Source of the DNA: a bacterium
GTDB taxonomy: Bacteria > Desulfobacterota > DSWW01
Assembly: GCA_028277985.1 (NCBI GenBank)
Contig: JANQFG010000047.1
Span: forward strand, 1 to 64,000
Length of the DNA stretch: 64,000 nucleotides
Direction: 5' to 3'
Both the position numbers and the translations under genes were made by a program. The notes under the pieces are model-generated. The model had not been told where the DNA came from, searched no databases, and saw nothing but the letters and a program-made list of their open reading frames with translations. This document shows positions 43,575 through 52,958 of this stretch, one piece after another (position 1 is the first letter of the stretch; each line of letters begins with the position of its first letter).

Positions 43575-45122
43575 TCAACGTCCTCTCCGCCTGATGGGTA
43601 TCTCCCCTGAAGGTAGCATTTCCCGTAATCTTCGTTTCAGCACCTTTCCCCCTGGATTTCGGGGCAACTCCTCTAAGAAAGTCACCGAAGCAGGGACCTT
43701 GTAATCGGCAATTTGTCTCTCACAGTGTAGAATAATTTCCTCCTCCGAAGGTTCCAAGCCTGGCATAGGCACCACAAACGCATGCACAACCTCACCGAAA
43801 ATAGTATGAGATCTCGGTACAACCGCCGCCTCCAGTACCTTCGGGTTGGTCTGCAGCGCAGACTCCACCTCAATAGAGTAGACATTTTCGCCGCCTCTAT
43901 TGATCATATCCTTCTTCCGATCGACAATATAAACATAGCCCTCCTCATCGATACGTGCGTAGTCCCCGGTGCGAAGCCATCCCTCTCCCAGGTTCTTGGC
44001 GGTGGCTTCCGGTTTCTTCCAGTAGGTTCTCACCACGTTGGGGCCTTTAACCCACAATTCTCCCACTTGACCTGTATTCACATTGTCGCCGTTCTTACCT
44101 ACGATACGGAGTTGTATGCCGCTTACAGGTAGTCCTACAGATGATCCCTTCCGAACTGCATCACAGGGCGGCATTGTGGTGGCAAGAGAACTCGTCTCAG
44201 TGAGGCCATAGGCATTGATGAGATTGACTCCCAATCTTGTGTGCAAGGCTCTTATTGTATCCGGTGCCATAGATGCACCCCCATATGACAGAGTGTGTAG
44301 AGAGGAAATATCGACACTCTCAAGGTCGGGGTTGGTCAACATAAGGGTGTATATGGTGGGAACTGCGATCATGGTAGTTACTTTGTGCGTAGCCAAGAGA
44401 TTGATCATCTCGGCAGTTTTGTAATCACGCATGATGACCGTTGTGCCTCCCACATAAAAGAATGCCAACAGTTGGGTATTCAGCCCAGTAACATGAAAAA
44501 GCGGCACGACAATAAGGGTGGTGTCATCTTCCCGATAACCCATATGTGCCCCGCAATTTCGGACGTTCGTAAAGATGTTAAGGTTCGTCATGACTGCGCC
44601 CTTGGGCAGGCCGGTAGTGCCGGATGTATACATAATGCAGGCAGGATCATCATAGCTAATGCTTGGAGGAGATAACACTTGTGAGCAAGGATCAATCATA
44701 TCTGCAAAATATTCCGCATGCTCTTTGCGCTCCTCGCCGGCATAGATTAGGGTCAGCGGATGGTCCAACCCGTCCCTAAAGGATAGGTATGTATCCCAAA
44801 ATGGATGCCCTATGATGAGAGTGTGAGGATCGGCATCGTTGATGATGTATTGGAACTCCTTAGCCGCCAACCGGTTGTTCAAAGGAACAACGATGGCTCC
44901 CAACCGCATGATCGCAAAATAAGCAATGCAGAATTCGATGCAGTTGGGAAAGAGTAAGGCTATTCGGTCACCCTTGGTCACCCCTAGCTCAGCAAGCCTC
45001 GCGGAAAAGGCCTTTACTCCGCTGTCGATCTGGGCAAAAGTCAGCTTTGCTTCCCCCTCGATCAATGCAGTCTTGTCTGGCAGCCGCCCAGCTGTGTACT
45101 CCAGAATTTCATGCACTAGCAT
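43575..45122 (-). CDS. Acyl-CoA synthetase (AMP-forming)
   Basis: An adenylate-forming ligase of 515 residues with MYTSGTTGLPKGAVM, NAYGLTETSSLA, RTGDYARIDEEGYVYIVDRK and the terminal GKVLKRRLRE Lys motif. It resembles long-chain/aromatic acid-CoA ligases and is only moderately similar to the ligase at 37869-39389. It starts 9 bp after the SDR gene's stop; the two genes form an operon. With the SDR it could activate and oxidise a hydroxy-acid substrate. Confidence 0.92.
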   Translation of the reverse strand: MLVHEILEYTAGRLPDKTALIEGEAKLTFAQIDSGVKAFSARLAELGVTKGDRIALLFPNCIEFCIAYFAIMRLGAIVVPLNNRLAAKEFQYIINDADPHTLIIGHPFWDTYLSFRDGLDHPLTLIYAGEERKEHAEYFADMIDPCSQVLSPPSISYDDPACIMYTSGTTGLPKGAVMTNLNIFTNVRNCGAHMGYREDDTTLIVVPLFHVTGLNTQLLAFFYVGGTTVIMRDYKTAEMINLLATHKVTTMIAVPTIYTLMLTNPDLESVDISSLHTLSYGGASMAPDTIRALHTRLGVNLINAYGLTETSSLATTMPPCDAVRKGSSVGLPVSGIQLRIVGKNGDNVNTGQVGELWVKGPNVVRTYWKKPEATAKNLGEGWLRTGDYARIDEEGYVYIVDRKKDMINRGGENVYSIEVESALQTNPKVLEAAVVPRSHTIFGEVVHAFVVPMPGLEPSEEEIILHCERQIADYKVPASVTFLEELPRNPGGKVLKRRLREMLPSGEIPIRRRGR

Positions 45123-45131
45123 TCTACCCTC

Positions 45132-45896
45132 CTACCAGGCGGTCCAGCCACCGTCTATGTAGATGATTTGTCCGGTAATAAAGTCAGATGCAGGGGCAGA
45201 TAGAAAGATAACGATGCCTTCAATCTCTGACGGGTAACCCCAGCGTCCCATGGGTGTTCGCTCATTGATGAACTCAAAACGCTCCCTGTCTCTTCTGATC
45301 TGAGTCACTAGCTCAGTCTCGAAATAGGTAGGGCCAATGGCGTTAACCCTTACGCCTTGCTTGGCCCATTCCAAGGCCATGACCTTGGTTAATTGGTTTA
45401 CGCCTCCTTTCGAGCAAGCGTATGCTAACTGCATCGGCAATGCCACTGTCCCGAAAATGGATCCCATATTGACCACCTTGCCATATCCTCGTTCCAGCAT
45501 CTGGGGCACTACCGCTTGAGCCACCAGGAAATAGCCTTTTAGGTTTGTATCGAGAACCCGGTCCCACTGTTCCTCTGAGAATTCCAATGTCGGTACTCGG
45601 TGGTTTACACCCGCATTGTTTATTAGAATATCAATCTTTCCGAAATGCTCTATTACCTGGTCTACACCCCTGCGGATCTTCTCCCTAGAAAGAACGTCCA
45701 ACTCAAATCCCTTCACGCTGCAACCCCGGGCATGTAAGTCACCGGATACACGCTCCATGTCTCCTTGACTCCGCCCACATATCGCCACGGCTGCCCCTGC
45801 CTTTGCCAAGGCTTTGGCAGCCGCTTCACCCAGGCCTCTCGTCCCCCCTGTCACCATGGCAACTTTGCCTGTGAGGTCGAACAGATCACACTTCAT
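45132..45896 (-). CDS. Short-chain dehydrogenase/reductase
   Basis: A 254-residue classical SDR: cofactor motif TGGTRGLG near residue 17, NNAGVN near 92, catalytic Ser/Tyr/Lys region with MGSIFG and YACSKGG (YxxxK), and the C-terminal SDFITGQIIYIDGGW. An acidic or basic selector after strand 2 (ICGRSQGD, Arg) suggests NADP(H). The substrate is probably a hydroxyacyl or secondary alcohol. It is the first gene of the SDR-ligase pair. Confidence 0.92.
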   Translation of the reverse strand: MKCDLFDLTGKVAMVTGGTRGLGEAAAKALAKAGAAVAICGRSQGDMERVSGDLHARGCSVKGFELDVLSREKIRRGVDQVIEHFGKIDILINNAGVNHRVPTLEFSEEQWDRVLDTNLKGYFLVAQAVVPQMLERGYGKVVNMGSIFGTVALPMQLAYACSKGGVNQLTKVMALEWAKQGVRVNAIGPTYFETELVTQIRRDRERFEFINERTPMGRWGYPSEIEGIVIFLSAPASDFITGQIIYIDGGWTAW

Positions 45897-46294
45897 TTGT
45901 AGTTCTCCGCCTATTCATCTTTAAGCTGTCTTCTACAATTTCGCAACCACTTACTTTCTTTCCTTTCTGTATCTTTAGGACCGCCTTTTAGAGTCGTAGA
46001 GAGCTTTGCCTCTTCCTCCAGTCTTTTCCATCCTTGCCTGTTAAGAGCTCTAAGCTTTCTAAGCCTTTCTCACTCATGAAAGAGTCGGCGACCCTACTCT
46101 TGTCAGCCACATCCTTGGTGTCGGTGAAACAGGGGCTGTGGATAGAAGTTGTCAGTCCCATAGAATTGCTGACTGTCTTCAGGACGAGGGCAAAGGTCCT
46201 GGCTGTCGTACTAAGACAAGCACTGAATAGATCAGCACAAGAAAAGTTTAATCAAAACCGGCAGTATCGTCTTTCGGGCTTCATATCCTTTTGC
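45897..46294. other. Interval without confident gene
   Basis: 398 bp between the aminotransferase and SDR genes, both on the minus strand. A minus-strand open stretch (about 45985-46200) ends ..LLTGKDGKDWRK but matches no family I recognise; it may be a gene remnant. Confidence 0.45.
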
Positions 46295-47569
46295 TTATTC
46301 ACTGGCCTTGGAGAGGGCCAAGAGTCCCTCCTCCATGATAGCAAGACCTTGCTCCAATTGTTCATCCGAAATCACAAAAGGTGTCAGAACTCGAATGACA
46401 TTGCTGTAGATGCCGCAAGCGCAGATCACCAAACCATTTTCATAGCAGAAATCAACGAGTTCTTTGGCTTCAGCCGCTGCGGGTTCTCGATTCTCTTTCT
46501 TGACGAGTTCCAGGCCCAACATAGCGCCCAGACCTCTGATTTCTCCGGCTATCCTGAATTGTCGTTGCCACTTTTCAAACCGTTCCTTCAGTCTTTGACC
46601 CAAAACCACTGCTTTTAGAATCATATCCTCTTCCTCGAATACTTCCAGGACAGCCAATGCAGCACGACATGAAACCGGGTTTCCGCCGTACGTTCCTCCC
46701 AGACCCCAGGAGTGGACGGAGTCCATGATTTCTTGTTTGCCGATGACTGCTGACAGCGGCATGCCGGCTGCTAAGCTCTTTGCGATAACAATCAGATCGG
46801 GCTCAACATCCCAGTGCTCAATGGCAAACATCTTTCCGGTTCGACCCATACCAGTCTGAATCTCGTCTACCACAAAGAGAATGCCATAGTCCTGACAGAT
46901 CTTAGCCAACTCCTGAAAATAACCAGGCGGTGGCACAATGAAGCCGCCTTCTCCCTGAACCGGCTCAGCAACAACCGCTGCAACCGCTTCAGGATTTACC
47001 TGTTTAATGAAGAAATCGTGAAGTTTGTCGGGTCCCACAACATCGCCGAAAGGCATCCTGTAAACTTCTGGTGCAAAGGGACCAAACCCGAACTTGTAGG
47101 GCTTGACTTTACTGGTCATCGTCATGGTCAGAAGCGTGCGGCCATGATACGCATTCTCGAAAACAATGATTGCGGGTCTTTTGGTATAGTAGCGGGCAAT
47201 CTTAACGGCATTTTCAATTGCTTCCGCACCGGAGTTCAGGAAGATCGCCTTTTTGGGAAAGTTACCTGGCGTAACCAGACAGAGTCTCTCTGCCAGCGTT
47301 ACCGCTGATTCATACGGATTTAGCATAAAGCAGCTATGTGTGAATTTCTCCGCCTGATCCCTTATCGCAGCGATCACCTTTGGATGACTGTGCCCGATGT
47401 TCATGACCGCCAGGCCACCGGCGAAATCGATGTATTCCCTGCCGTCAACATTCTTTAGGATAGCCCCTTTGGCGGACTCTACAAATAGAGGGTTGGCATT
47501 TCCAACACCTTTAGATATGATTCGGTTTCTCTGTTCATGCAAAACTTCATTCTTTGATTGAAGGGTCAT
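46295..47569 (-). CDS. Class III aminotransferase (4-aminobutyrate aminotransferase-like)
   Basis: A PLP-dependent omega-aminotransferase of 424 residues. Markers: DFAGGLAVMNIGHSHPKV, FLNSGAEAIENAVKIAR, YHGRTLLTMTMTSK, FVVDEIQTGMGRTGKMFA with the PLP-binding Asp, and IVIAKSLAAGMPLSAVIG with the Schiff-base Lys. It converts an omega-amino acid (for example GABA) to its semialdehyde, an aldehyde that the nearby AOR could oxidise (inference). ATG 47569 has AGGAGTAGG upstream. Confidence 0.92.
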   Translation of the reverse strand: MTLQSKNEVLHEQRNRIISKGVGNANPLFVESAKGAILKNVDGREYIDFAGGLAVMNIGHSHPKVIAAIRDQAEKFTHSCFMLNPYESAVTLAERLCLVTPGNFPKKAIFLNSGAEAIENAVKIARYYTKRPAIIVFENAYHGRTLLTMTMTSKVKPYKFGFGPFAPEVYRMPFGDVVGPDKLHDFFIKQVNPEAVAAVVAEPVQGEGGFIVPPPGYFQELAKICQDYGILFVVDEIQTGMGRTGKMFAIEHWDVEPDLIVIAKSLAAGMPLSAVIGKQEIMDSVHSWGLGGTYGGNPVSCRAALAVLEVFEEEDMILKAVVLGQRLKERFEKWQRQFRIAGEIRGLGAMLGLELVKKENREPAAAEAKELVDFCYENGLVICACGIYSNVIRVLTPFVISDEQLEQGLAIMEEGLLALSKASE

Positions 47570-47698
47570 AGACCTACTCCTGTTTAGCAAACGATTCTAT
47601 TGCACGCCGCGCACGATGTATGTGCAAACCACTCTTTCAGTTGTTTAGTCTTAGAATCCGACATTGATCTAATCAGAGCCGTGGGTTATGGAATCTGG

Positions 47699-48451
47699 CT
47701 AAATAGCCATTCGTGGACAGGAACCAGAATAAGCGCCGGCCAGGACCCGTATCGGGTGAATCATCCGATTGCCGCTCTGATCGGTGTATCGTGCAATCTG
47801 GATCTGGCATCCGGCGCAATCTGTGGAAATCAGTTGAGGGTTAACCTTTATTATCTCTTCAAACAACTGGGTGCCGACTTTCTCTGAAAGCTCGCTTCGC
47901 TGCCTGGATTCCAGGGCCCATGTGCCCCCCATGCCGCAGCAGCCGCGTTCGACATGTCGCAACTCGACTCCCGGAATCAATGAGAGCATATCCGCGGATG
48001 CGGTCGACAGCTGTTGAGATCGCAGGTGGCAAGGCGTGTGATAGGCTACACGGAGCGACATTCTCTTGAACTCGACGCTCAGTTCGCCTCTCTTATGGAG
48101 ATCCAGAAGGTAGGTGCTGATGAGGCTTGTCTTCTCGGCTACCAATCTTGCTGATTCGGTTTCCAGCAAGACGGGGAAGACCTCCTTAAGGGCATAGCCG
48201 CAAGTGGGGCAACTATAGACGATATCGAATCCCCGCGCCGCAAAGACCGCGAGTGTGTCGGTCAGCCTGGCCGCCCTCTTGCGGGCTTTAGCGAGGTCTC
48301 CGGAGCGCAAAAGGGGGAAACTGCAGCATATGAGCTCCGGCACTTCGACCTTGAAGCCGTTTTTCTCGAGCACATCGACGACGGCCGTTCCCGTCTCATG
48401 TTCGAGGTAATTCACAAAACAGCCATGATAGTATACTACGGTATTGTCCAT
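47699..48451 (-). CDS. CCG-domain Fe-S protein (LutA/HdrB-like)
   Basis: A 250-residue protein with two cysteine-rich CCG domains: YYHGCFVNYLEHETG and ELICCSFPLLRSGD in the first half, YHTPCHLRSQQ, ERGCCGMGGTW and STDCAGCQIQI in the second. Such domains bind noncubane 4Fe-4S clusters in HdrB, GlpC and LutA. Its ATG overlaps the 3' end of the upstream LutB-like gene by 16 bp; the two products should form one electron-transfer unit. Confidence 0.85.
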   Translation of the reverse strand: MDNTVVYYHGCFVNYLEHETGTAVVDVLEKNGFKVEVPELICCSFPLLRSGDLAKARKRAARLTDTLAVFAARGFDIVYSCPTCGYALKEVFPVLLETESARLVAEKTSLISTYLLDLHKRGELSVEFKRMSLRVAYHTPCHLRSQQLSTASADMLSLIPGVELRHVERGCCGMGGTWALESRQRSELSEKVGTQLFEEIIKVNPQLISTDCAGCQIQIARYTDQSGNRMIHPIRVLAGAYSGSCPRMAI

Positions 48452-49770
48452 TGTTTCAGCCCAACTTGTCTCTTCTTGCGGCCATGAACCCGCTGGCTGA
48501 AAGTTCGATGCCGAATATTGGGGACCCACGCGTCTCTTTGAAATCCGAACATCCTCTCCATCGTTGTCCTAACCAGTTTGTTTCCGAGAAAGAGGTTCGC
48601 CAGCGAACTGTAACGGCTGGCCGTGGACATAAAAAGCCAGCCGTCGTGGAGCATCCTGTTTCTCATCAGTCTAGGCCACTTTTTCAGCCCTCTCCCCCTC
48701 GCCACCGCTACCAGGCGGGCAATATCAATATCGAGGGGACATTTCAGGCGGCACATGCCGCACCCCGTGCACAGCTCGATCGATCCATTGCTCTCGGTCA
48801 GGAACGAATAGAGATATTGCCTGGGGTAACTGACGGAGTCGGGACTGAAATACTGATGGGTCGGACAATGCTCAGCGCAGGCCCGGCAACTGATGCAGGT
48901 GAGAAGCTCAGCGAAACAGTCGTCCGTAGCGATTTCGCTTCTCCCGTTGTCGAGGAGAATTATGTGGATTTCCGGAGGCAAATCCTCCCACGGAAGACTC
49001 TCAAGTTCCATGGCCTCCCGGGATTCGCCCGGGCACTTCAGGTCTATGATTACGCTCTCGAGGCCAAAAACGCCCATGGACTTTGTTTGAAAGAGGGCGT
49101 CCTCCCTGCTGCTGACGATCTTCTCGATCCCGACTATAAGAATCAATTGGCGTGCTTCCTGCAGCATTGCGCCGACGTTCGCGATGTGCTGCAAGAAATA
49201 GAGCGAACCGTCTTCGGCTGCTGCCGCGGTCACTCCCAACAAGGCCGTATAATCCTTCCGGCCCTCGGTCGTGCCTAGGTTTTCGACCGCAAATGACTCA
49301 TATGCTGATTCGGCAGGCACAAGCGGGAGCTGCCATTGATGGTTCAGTATCTTCTCGGCATCCTCTCCCCGCGGGTACCCGGCGAGGTACGTGTTGATCA
49401 ACCTGTAGCCGCTTCTCTGGAGCAGGGGCGTTAGTTCTCCAATGACACTCGCCCTGCTAACGGCCAGGATCTTGTTTTGCCCGCCAACTTTTTTTATGTA
49501 GGCCACCGCCTCAGATGCGTCATCGGCCGAGAATATCCCGGCTCCCTCATTCTCGGATGCCCGCCGGACAAACTGTTCTCTGAGGGAGTCCATGTCGACG
49601 AGGGCATCCTTTCTTATGCGTCTCAGCCGGGAAAGGGCCTGATCAAGGTCGAATTGCTCGACCCGTCCTGTCGCCAGGCTTGCATAATGCTGCTGTTTGT
49701 TCCTGGCGTCCAAGCCGACTACTACCACATTCGTACAGTCATGACCCCCATTTCCATCCCATCTACTCAT
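48436..49770 (-). CDS. LutB-like LUD-domain protein with two 4Fe-4S clusters
   Basis: A 444-residue protein. The N-terminal ~300 residues form a LUD (lactate-utilisation) domain including ESFAVENLGTTE, FLQHIANVGAMLQEARQLIL and LLDNGRSEIA; the C-terminus has CISCRACAEHCPTHQYF and CTGCGMCRLKCPLDID. This is the domain order of LutB and related oxidoreductases that pass electrons between a dehydrogenase and CCG partners. The start at 49770 is supported only by a weak GGTGAG. It lies directly downstream of the AOR-ferredoxin pair. Confidence 0.85.
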   Translation of the reverse strand: MSRWDGNGGHDCTNVVVVGLDARNKQQHYASLATGRVEQFDLDQALSRLRRIRKDALVDMDSLREQFVRRASENEGAGIFSADDASEAVAYIKKVGGQNKILAVSRASVIGELTPLLQRSGYRLINTYLAGYPRGEDAEKILNHQWQLPLVPAESAYESFAVENLGTTEGRKDYTALLGVTAAAAEDGSLYFLQHIANVGAMLQEARQLILIVGIEKIVSSREDALFQTKSMGVFGLESVIIDLKCPGESREAMELESLPWEDLPPEIHIILLDNGRSEIATDDCFAELLTCISCRACAEHCPTHQYFSPDSVSYPRQYLYSFLTESNGSIELCTGCGMCRLKCPLDIDIARLVAVARGRGLKKWPRLMRNRMLHDGWLFMSTASRYSSLANLFLGNKLVRTTMERMFGFQRDAWVPNIRHRTFSQRVHGRKKRQVGLKQWTIP

Positions 49771-49888
49771 CCGGCTCACCGAAGCACTTCTCCCCCTCAA
49801 CATTCGCCTTTGTTTCGATCACTATTGGTTCTCTCAAACCATCTCAGGAGCTTCCCAGGTTACAGCTAACCCATTCAATGATGAGAGC

Positions 49889-50392
49889 CTACTCTTTGTG
49901 TAATACTTCCTCTCTGCTCACAGAGTTGAGATGCCTTTCCAGGGCGGACCTGCCTAACCTCATGCTGACCTCCTCGCCCTCCAGGTATTGAACCGTGCCG
50001 GTGGGACAGAACTCGACGCATGCCGGATCGCCCTCGCAGTGGCTGCACGTGAACGAACGGCCAGCCAACCTGTCCACGGCAATCGCGCCGAACGGGCACG
50101 CATACACACAGGCGCTGCAAGCGATGCACTTGTCCTCGTCTATGCGTCTGGCTCCGGTAGCACGGTCGTCTGATATCGCACCCATCGGACAGACGGCCTT
50201 GCAGGCGGGTTCCCCGCACTTCATGCAGACGACGGGAAAGAACAGACTCTCTGTTTCTTCTCCGATCTTGACTATGCGTATCCTTGCCTTCACCGGGTTG
50301 CTCTCTCCGTGGTTGAAGATCGAGCAGGCGAGTTCGCATATGCGACACCCGGTGCATCTATCATAATCGATGGCTATCACACGGTCTGTCAC
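49889..50392 (-). CDS. Four-cluster ferredoxin, AOR partner
   Basis: A 167-residue electron-transfer protein of the HycB/BamC kind with four cysteine motifs: CTGCRICELACS, CMKCGEPACKAVCP, CIACSACVYACP and CSHCEGDPACVEFCP. Its ATG overlaps the AOR stop codon by 4 bp, so it is probably the AOR electron-transfer subunit. Confidence 0.92.
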   Translation of the reverse strand: MTDRVIAIDYDRCTGCRICELACSIFNHGESNPVKARIRIVKIGEETESLFFPVVCMKCGEPACKAVCPMGAISDDRATGARRIDEDKCIACSACVYACPFGAIAVDRLAGRSFTCSHCEGDPACVEFCPTGTVQYLEGEEVSMRLGRSALERHLNSVSREEVLHKE

Positions 50393-52374
50393 TTGGTTGC
50401 CTCCTCATTGATCTGTTTCTTCTGCCCATCTTCTTCTTTCACACCGGCGGGGGGCTTGCGTAGTCTTTTCAAGTCTTCGGCCACCGCGTCGAGCCCGAAT
50501 TCCTTGAGTTTCTCCTCGGTAGGCGTGCCGGTTTCAAGATCCCATCCTCTCAGGGTATAGTAATCGTCTTTCAACTTTTCCAGGGTCTCTAATTCCAGCA
50601 CCATCCCCTTCGCGCTCCCTTTTTCTGCCGGCTTGTGGAACCTCTGGGGAAATTTCTCGATCTCGCGTGTCAGGCCTTCCATGGACTCGTATGCCCGTTC
50701 CAGGTTCCTCACCTTGATGGCATATTCAAAAAGGTCTTCAGGGCTGATTTCCACGCCCAAGCCCGCAGAAAGGATCTTCGCATGGTACTCCGGAACATAC
50801 GGACATGTTATCCACGGAGTCGTGAATTTACAGGTGCTCAACATGTCGGTGATGACTACCATGTCTTCCCCATGAGCAAAAAGGGCCGCCTTTCCTCCGG
50901 TCTCGAGGGCGGCGGTCGCTTTTTCGACATCTATATCCGCACCCGTATACTTCGCATACTCCTCCAGCAACGCCTTGCGGATTTTCGCCTTCTCGGGTTC
51001 CATTGCTATCCACAATTCCGCCAAGGCGCTGAGAGACTTCATCGTTTCTCCTCGCGCACCCGCGACAAAGGCCAGAGCCGATGCCCGGAGAAGGGGCACC
51101 CAATCGGGCGACAGCTCCTCGGACATCGGCATCCCCTTCACCTGGTTGGCATATTCCACGGAACCGCGGCCGATCTTCTCAGCAGCGTGCAAGATGCCTT
51201 CCGCCAAAACATCGCCGATGCCCTCTCGGAATGTTATCTTGTCGAGCATGGAACGCATCGCTTGCGGACTGCCCCACTCCATAGCTATACCGTCGGTATC
51301 TTCCGCCCTGATGACGCCTTCTTCGTGCAGCTCCATCAACCATCTTATGTTTTCCGATACCGAGATGCAGTCAATTCCGTACCGCTGGCTCAAGATGCCG
51401 CACTCCAGAGATGCGGCGCTGTCAAAGCACTTAACGTTGTTGACCCATTCCGCGTATATATGGCAGGAAATGGCGCCGCTGCCGCCTTTGCCAAGCTCCT
51501 TCACCTGATAGCTGTCCATGCATTGTACGGGGCAGCCGAGGCACCCCGAACGCTTCGGCTTGAATTTCTCGTATATAGCGTGTGCCCGCGGCTGGGGCCC
51601 GCGGAACTCGCCTCCCCCTCCCTGCTCTTCTAATTGGTCTTGGAATTTCGATAAGCCCTCTTCGGAATACATCTTGAGCAACGGATCCTCTAGCAGCACC
51701 CGCTCAAGCTCGCCCGAAACCGCAAGGAATTCTACGGGGTCGGCAAGCTTGATACCCCCGGTTCCGCGCACTACAATGGCCTTCAGGTTCTTCGAACCCA
51801 TCACCGCTCCGGTGCCCGTGCGCCCGGCTCCGTGTCCAAGTCCATGCTGCACGGTCGCGAAGCGAACGAGGTTCTCACCGGCGGGGCCGATGCACGCCAC
51901 CTTCGCCTCGGGGTTTCCGACCTCCTTACGCAGAAGGTCCTGGGTTTCATAAGAATCCTTGCCCCATACGCCGGATGCGTCTCTAATCTCGACCTGATCA
52001 TTGTTGCACCAGATATAGACGGGTTTCTCGGCCTTGCCCTTCACCACGACGTGGTCGTAACCCGCGTACTTCAGCTCGCCGCCGAAGGACCCGCCGAAGT
52101 TCGTGCTCGCCAGCAAACCGGTTTCAGGTGACTTGGCCGTAACTTCGGTTCGGCCGGTAAAGACCGATGTTCCCCCCAGCGGGCCGACACCGAAGACGAG
52201 CACATTGCCGGGCGCGAGCGCTTCCACCCCTGGGGAGATATTGTCGTAGAGAAGTTTTATGTTGATACCCCGTCCTCCCAGGAAAGCCCTGGAATACGAG
52301 CTCGTCGGCTCGCTGGTGATCTTGCCCGAACTTAGATCAACCTTCAGAATGTTCCCTGCATATAGATTCGACAT
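50389..52374 (-). CDS. aor: Aldehyde:ferredoxin oxidoreductase family protein (tungstopterin)
   Basis: A 661-residue member of the tungsten AOR family. Markers: an N-terminal VDLSSGKI, FLGGRGIN, GPLGGTSVFTGRTEV and GLLASTNFGGSFGGELKYAGYDHVV, the pterin/cluster motif CLGCPVQCMDSY near residue 280-290, and a C-terminal Cys in STCKFT for the 4Fe-4S cluster. The family oxidises aldehydes to acids with ferredoxin, or the reverse; BamB of benzoyl-CoA reductase also belongs here. ATG 52374 follows AGGAG. It is downstream of the nitrogenase-like genes on the same strand. Confidence 0.93.
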   Translation of the reverse strand: MSNLYAGNILKVDLSSGKITSEPTSSYSRAFLGGRGINIKLLYDNISPGVEALAPGNVLVFGVGPLGGTSVFTGRTEVTAKSPETGLLASTNFGGSFGGELKYAGYDHVVVKGKAEKPVYIWCNNDQVEIRDASGVWGKDSYETQDLLRKEVGNPEAKVACIGPAGENLVRFATVQHGLGHGAGRTGTGAVMGSKNLKAIVVRGTGGIKLADPVEFLAVSGELERVLLEDPLLKMYSEEGLSKFQDQLEEQGGGGEFRGPQPRAHAIYEKFKPKRSGCLGCPVQCMDSYQVKELGKGGSGAISCHIYAEWVNNVKCFDSAASLECGILSQRYGIDCISVSENIRWLMELHEEGVIRAEDTDGIAMEWGSPQAMRSMLDKITFREGIGDVLAEGILHAAEKIGRGSVEYANQVKGMPMSEELSPDWVPLLRASALAFVAGARGETMKSLSALAELWIAMEPEKAKIRKALLEEYAKYTGADIDVEKATAALETGGKAALFAHGEDMVVITDMLSTCKFTTPWITCPYVPEYHAKILSAGLGVEISPEDLFEYAIKVRNLERAYESMEGLTREIEKFPQRFHKPAEKGSAKGMVLELETLEKLKDDYYTLRGWDLETGTPTEEKLKEFGLDAVAEDLKRLRKPPAGVKEEDGQKKQINEEATK

Positions 52375-52610
52375 TGCCACAACTCCTAATTCATGAAAGT
52401 CACGCAAAACTCGGAATACTCAATGGTCGTACATTCCACCTTTCATTGAAGCCTCTATTGAAGCCTTTCTGAAGCTTTCCTACTTAAACGGTGAGCTCTT
52501 TCATTTCGCATTTTTACCCTTTCTGTCAGGAGCTATACACGCCGACTTCACTCATTCCGCATAAACCTCTAATCGAATTCTCAAGTATCTTGGACGGCAA
52601 TCTCCTCAGA

Positions 52611-52910
52611 CTATTCTTCTAGGAGGGGCAAAGCCTGTGCTGCGACTTCCAGACCATAGTTGACGGATGCCACTGGCACTTTGCCACCCACGCCTTCTAT
52701 AATCTTCGCGTTGCCAACAGGTCCAAAGGCCCCACAGAGCTCAATGAGTTGTATACCCTCTTCTTCTACGAGCCTTTTTGCAGTACCTACTGCCTCATCA
52801 AGGTTTCTGTTGCCAACCATTGTGATGCTTACAGTCGCTGTTTCCAGCACTACCTTGTGCTTTTCAGCCTCCATGTCCGGCCAAACAACAAGATGGGCTA
52901 TTCTAAGCAT
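52611..52910 (-). CDS. DUF6506 family protein
   Basis: A 99-residue protein with IQLIELCGAFGPVGNAKIIE and KVPVASVNYG, characteristic of the small DUF6506 family of unknown function. It lies 48 bp after the nitrilase gene and shares its strand; the AGGAGG ribosome site is good. Confidence 0.7.
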   Translation of the reverse strand: MLRIAHLVVWPDMEAEKHKVVLETATVSITMVGNRNLDEAVGTAKRLVEEEGIQLIELCGAFGPVGNAKIIEGVGGKVPVASVNYGLEVAAQALPLLEE

Positions 52911-52958
52911 GATGAACTTACCTCCTTCTTCTTAGGGTTGTAACGTTAGCCTGAATAA

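Noticed and set aside
46034..46270. Small plus-strand gene in the 46.0-46.3 kb gap
   Set aside because: The frame runs into the antisense of the aminotransferase and shows no motif or ribosome site.
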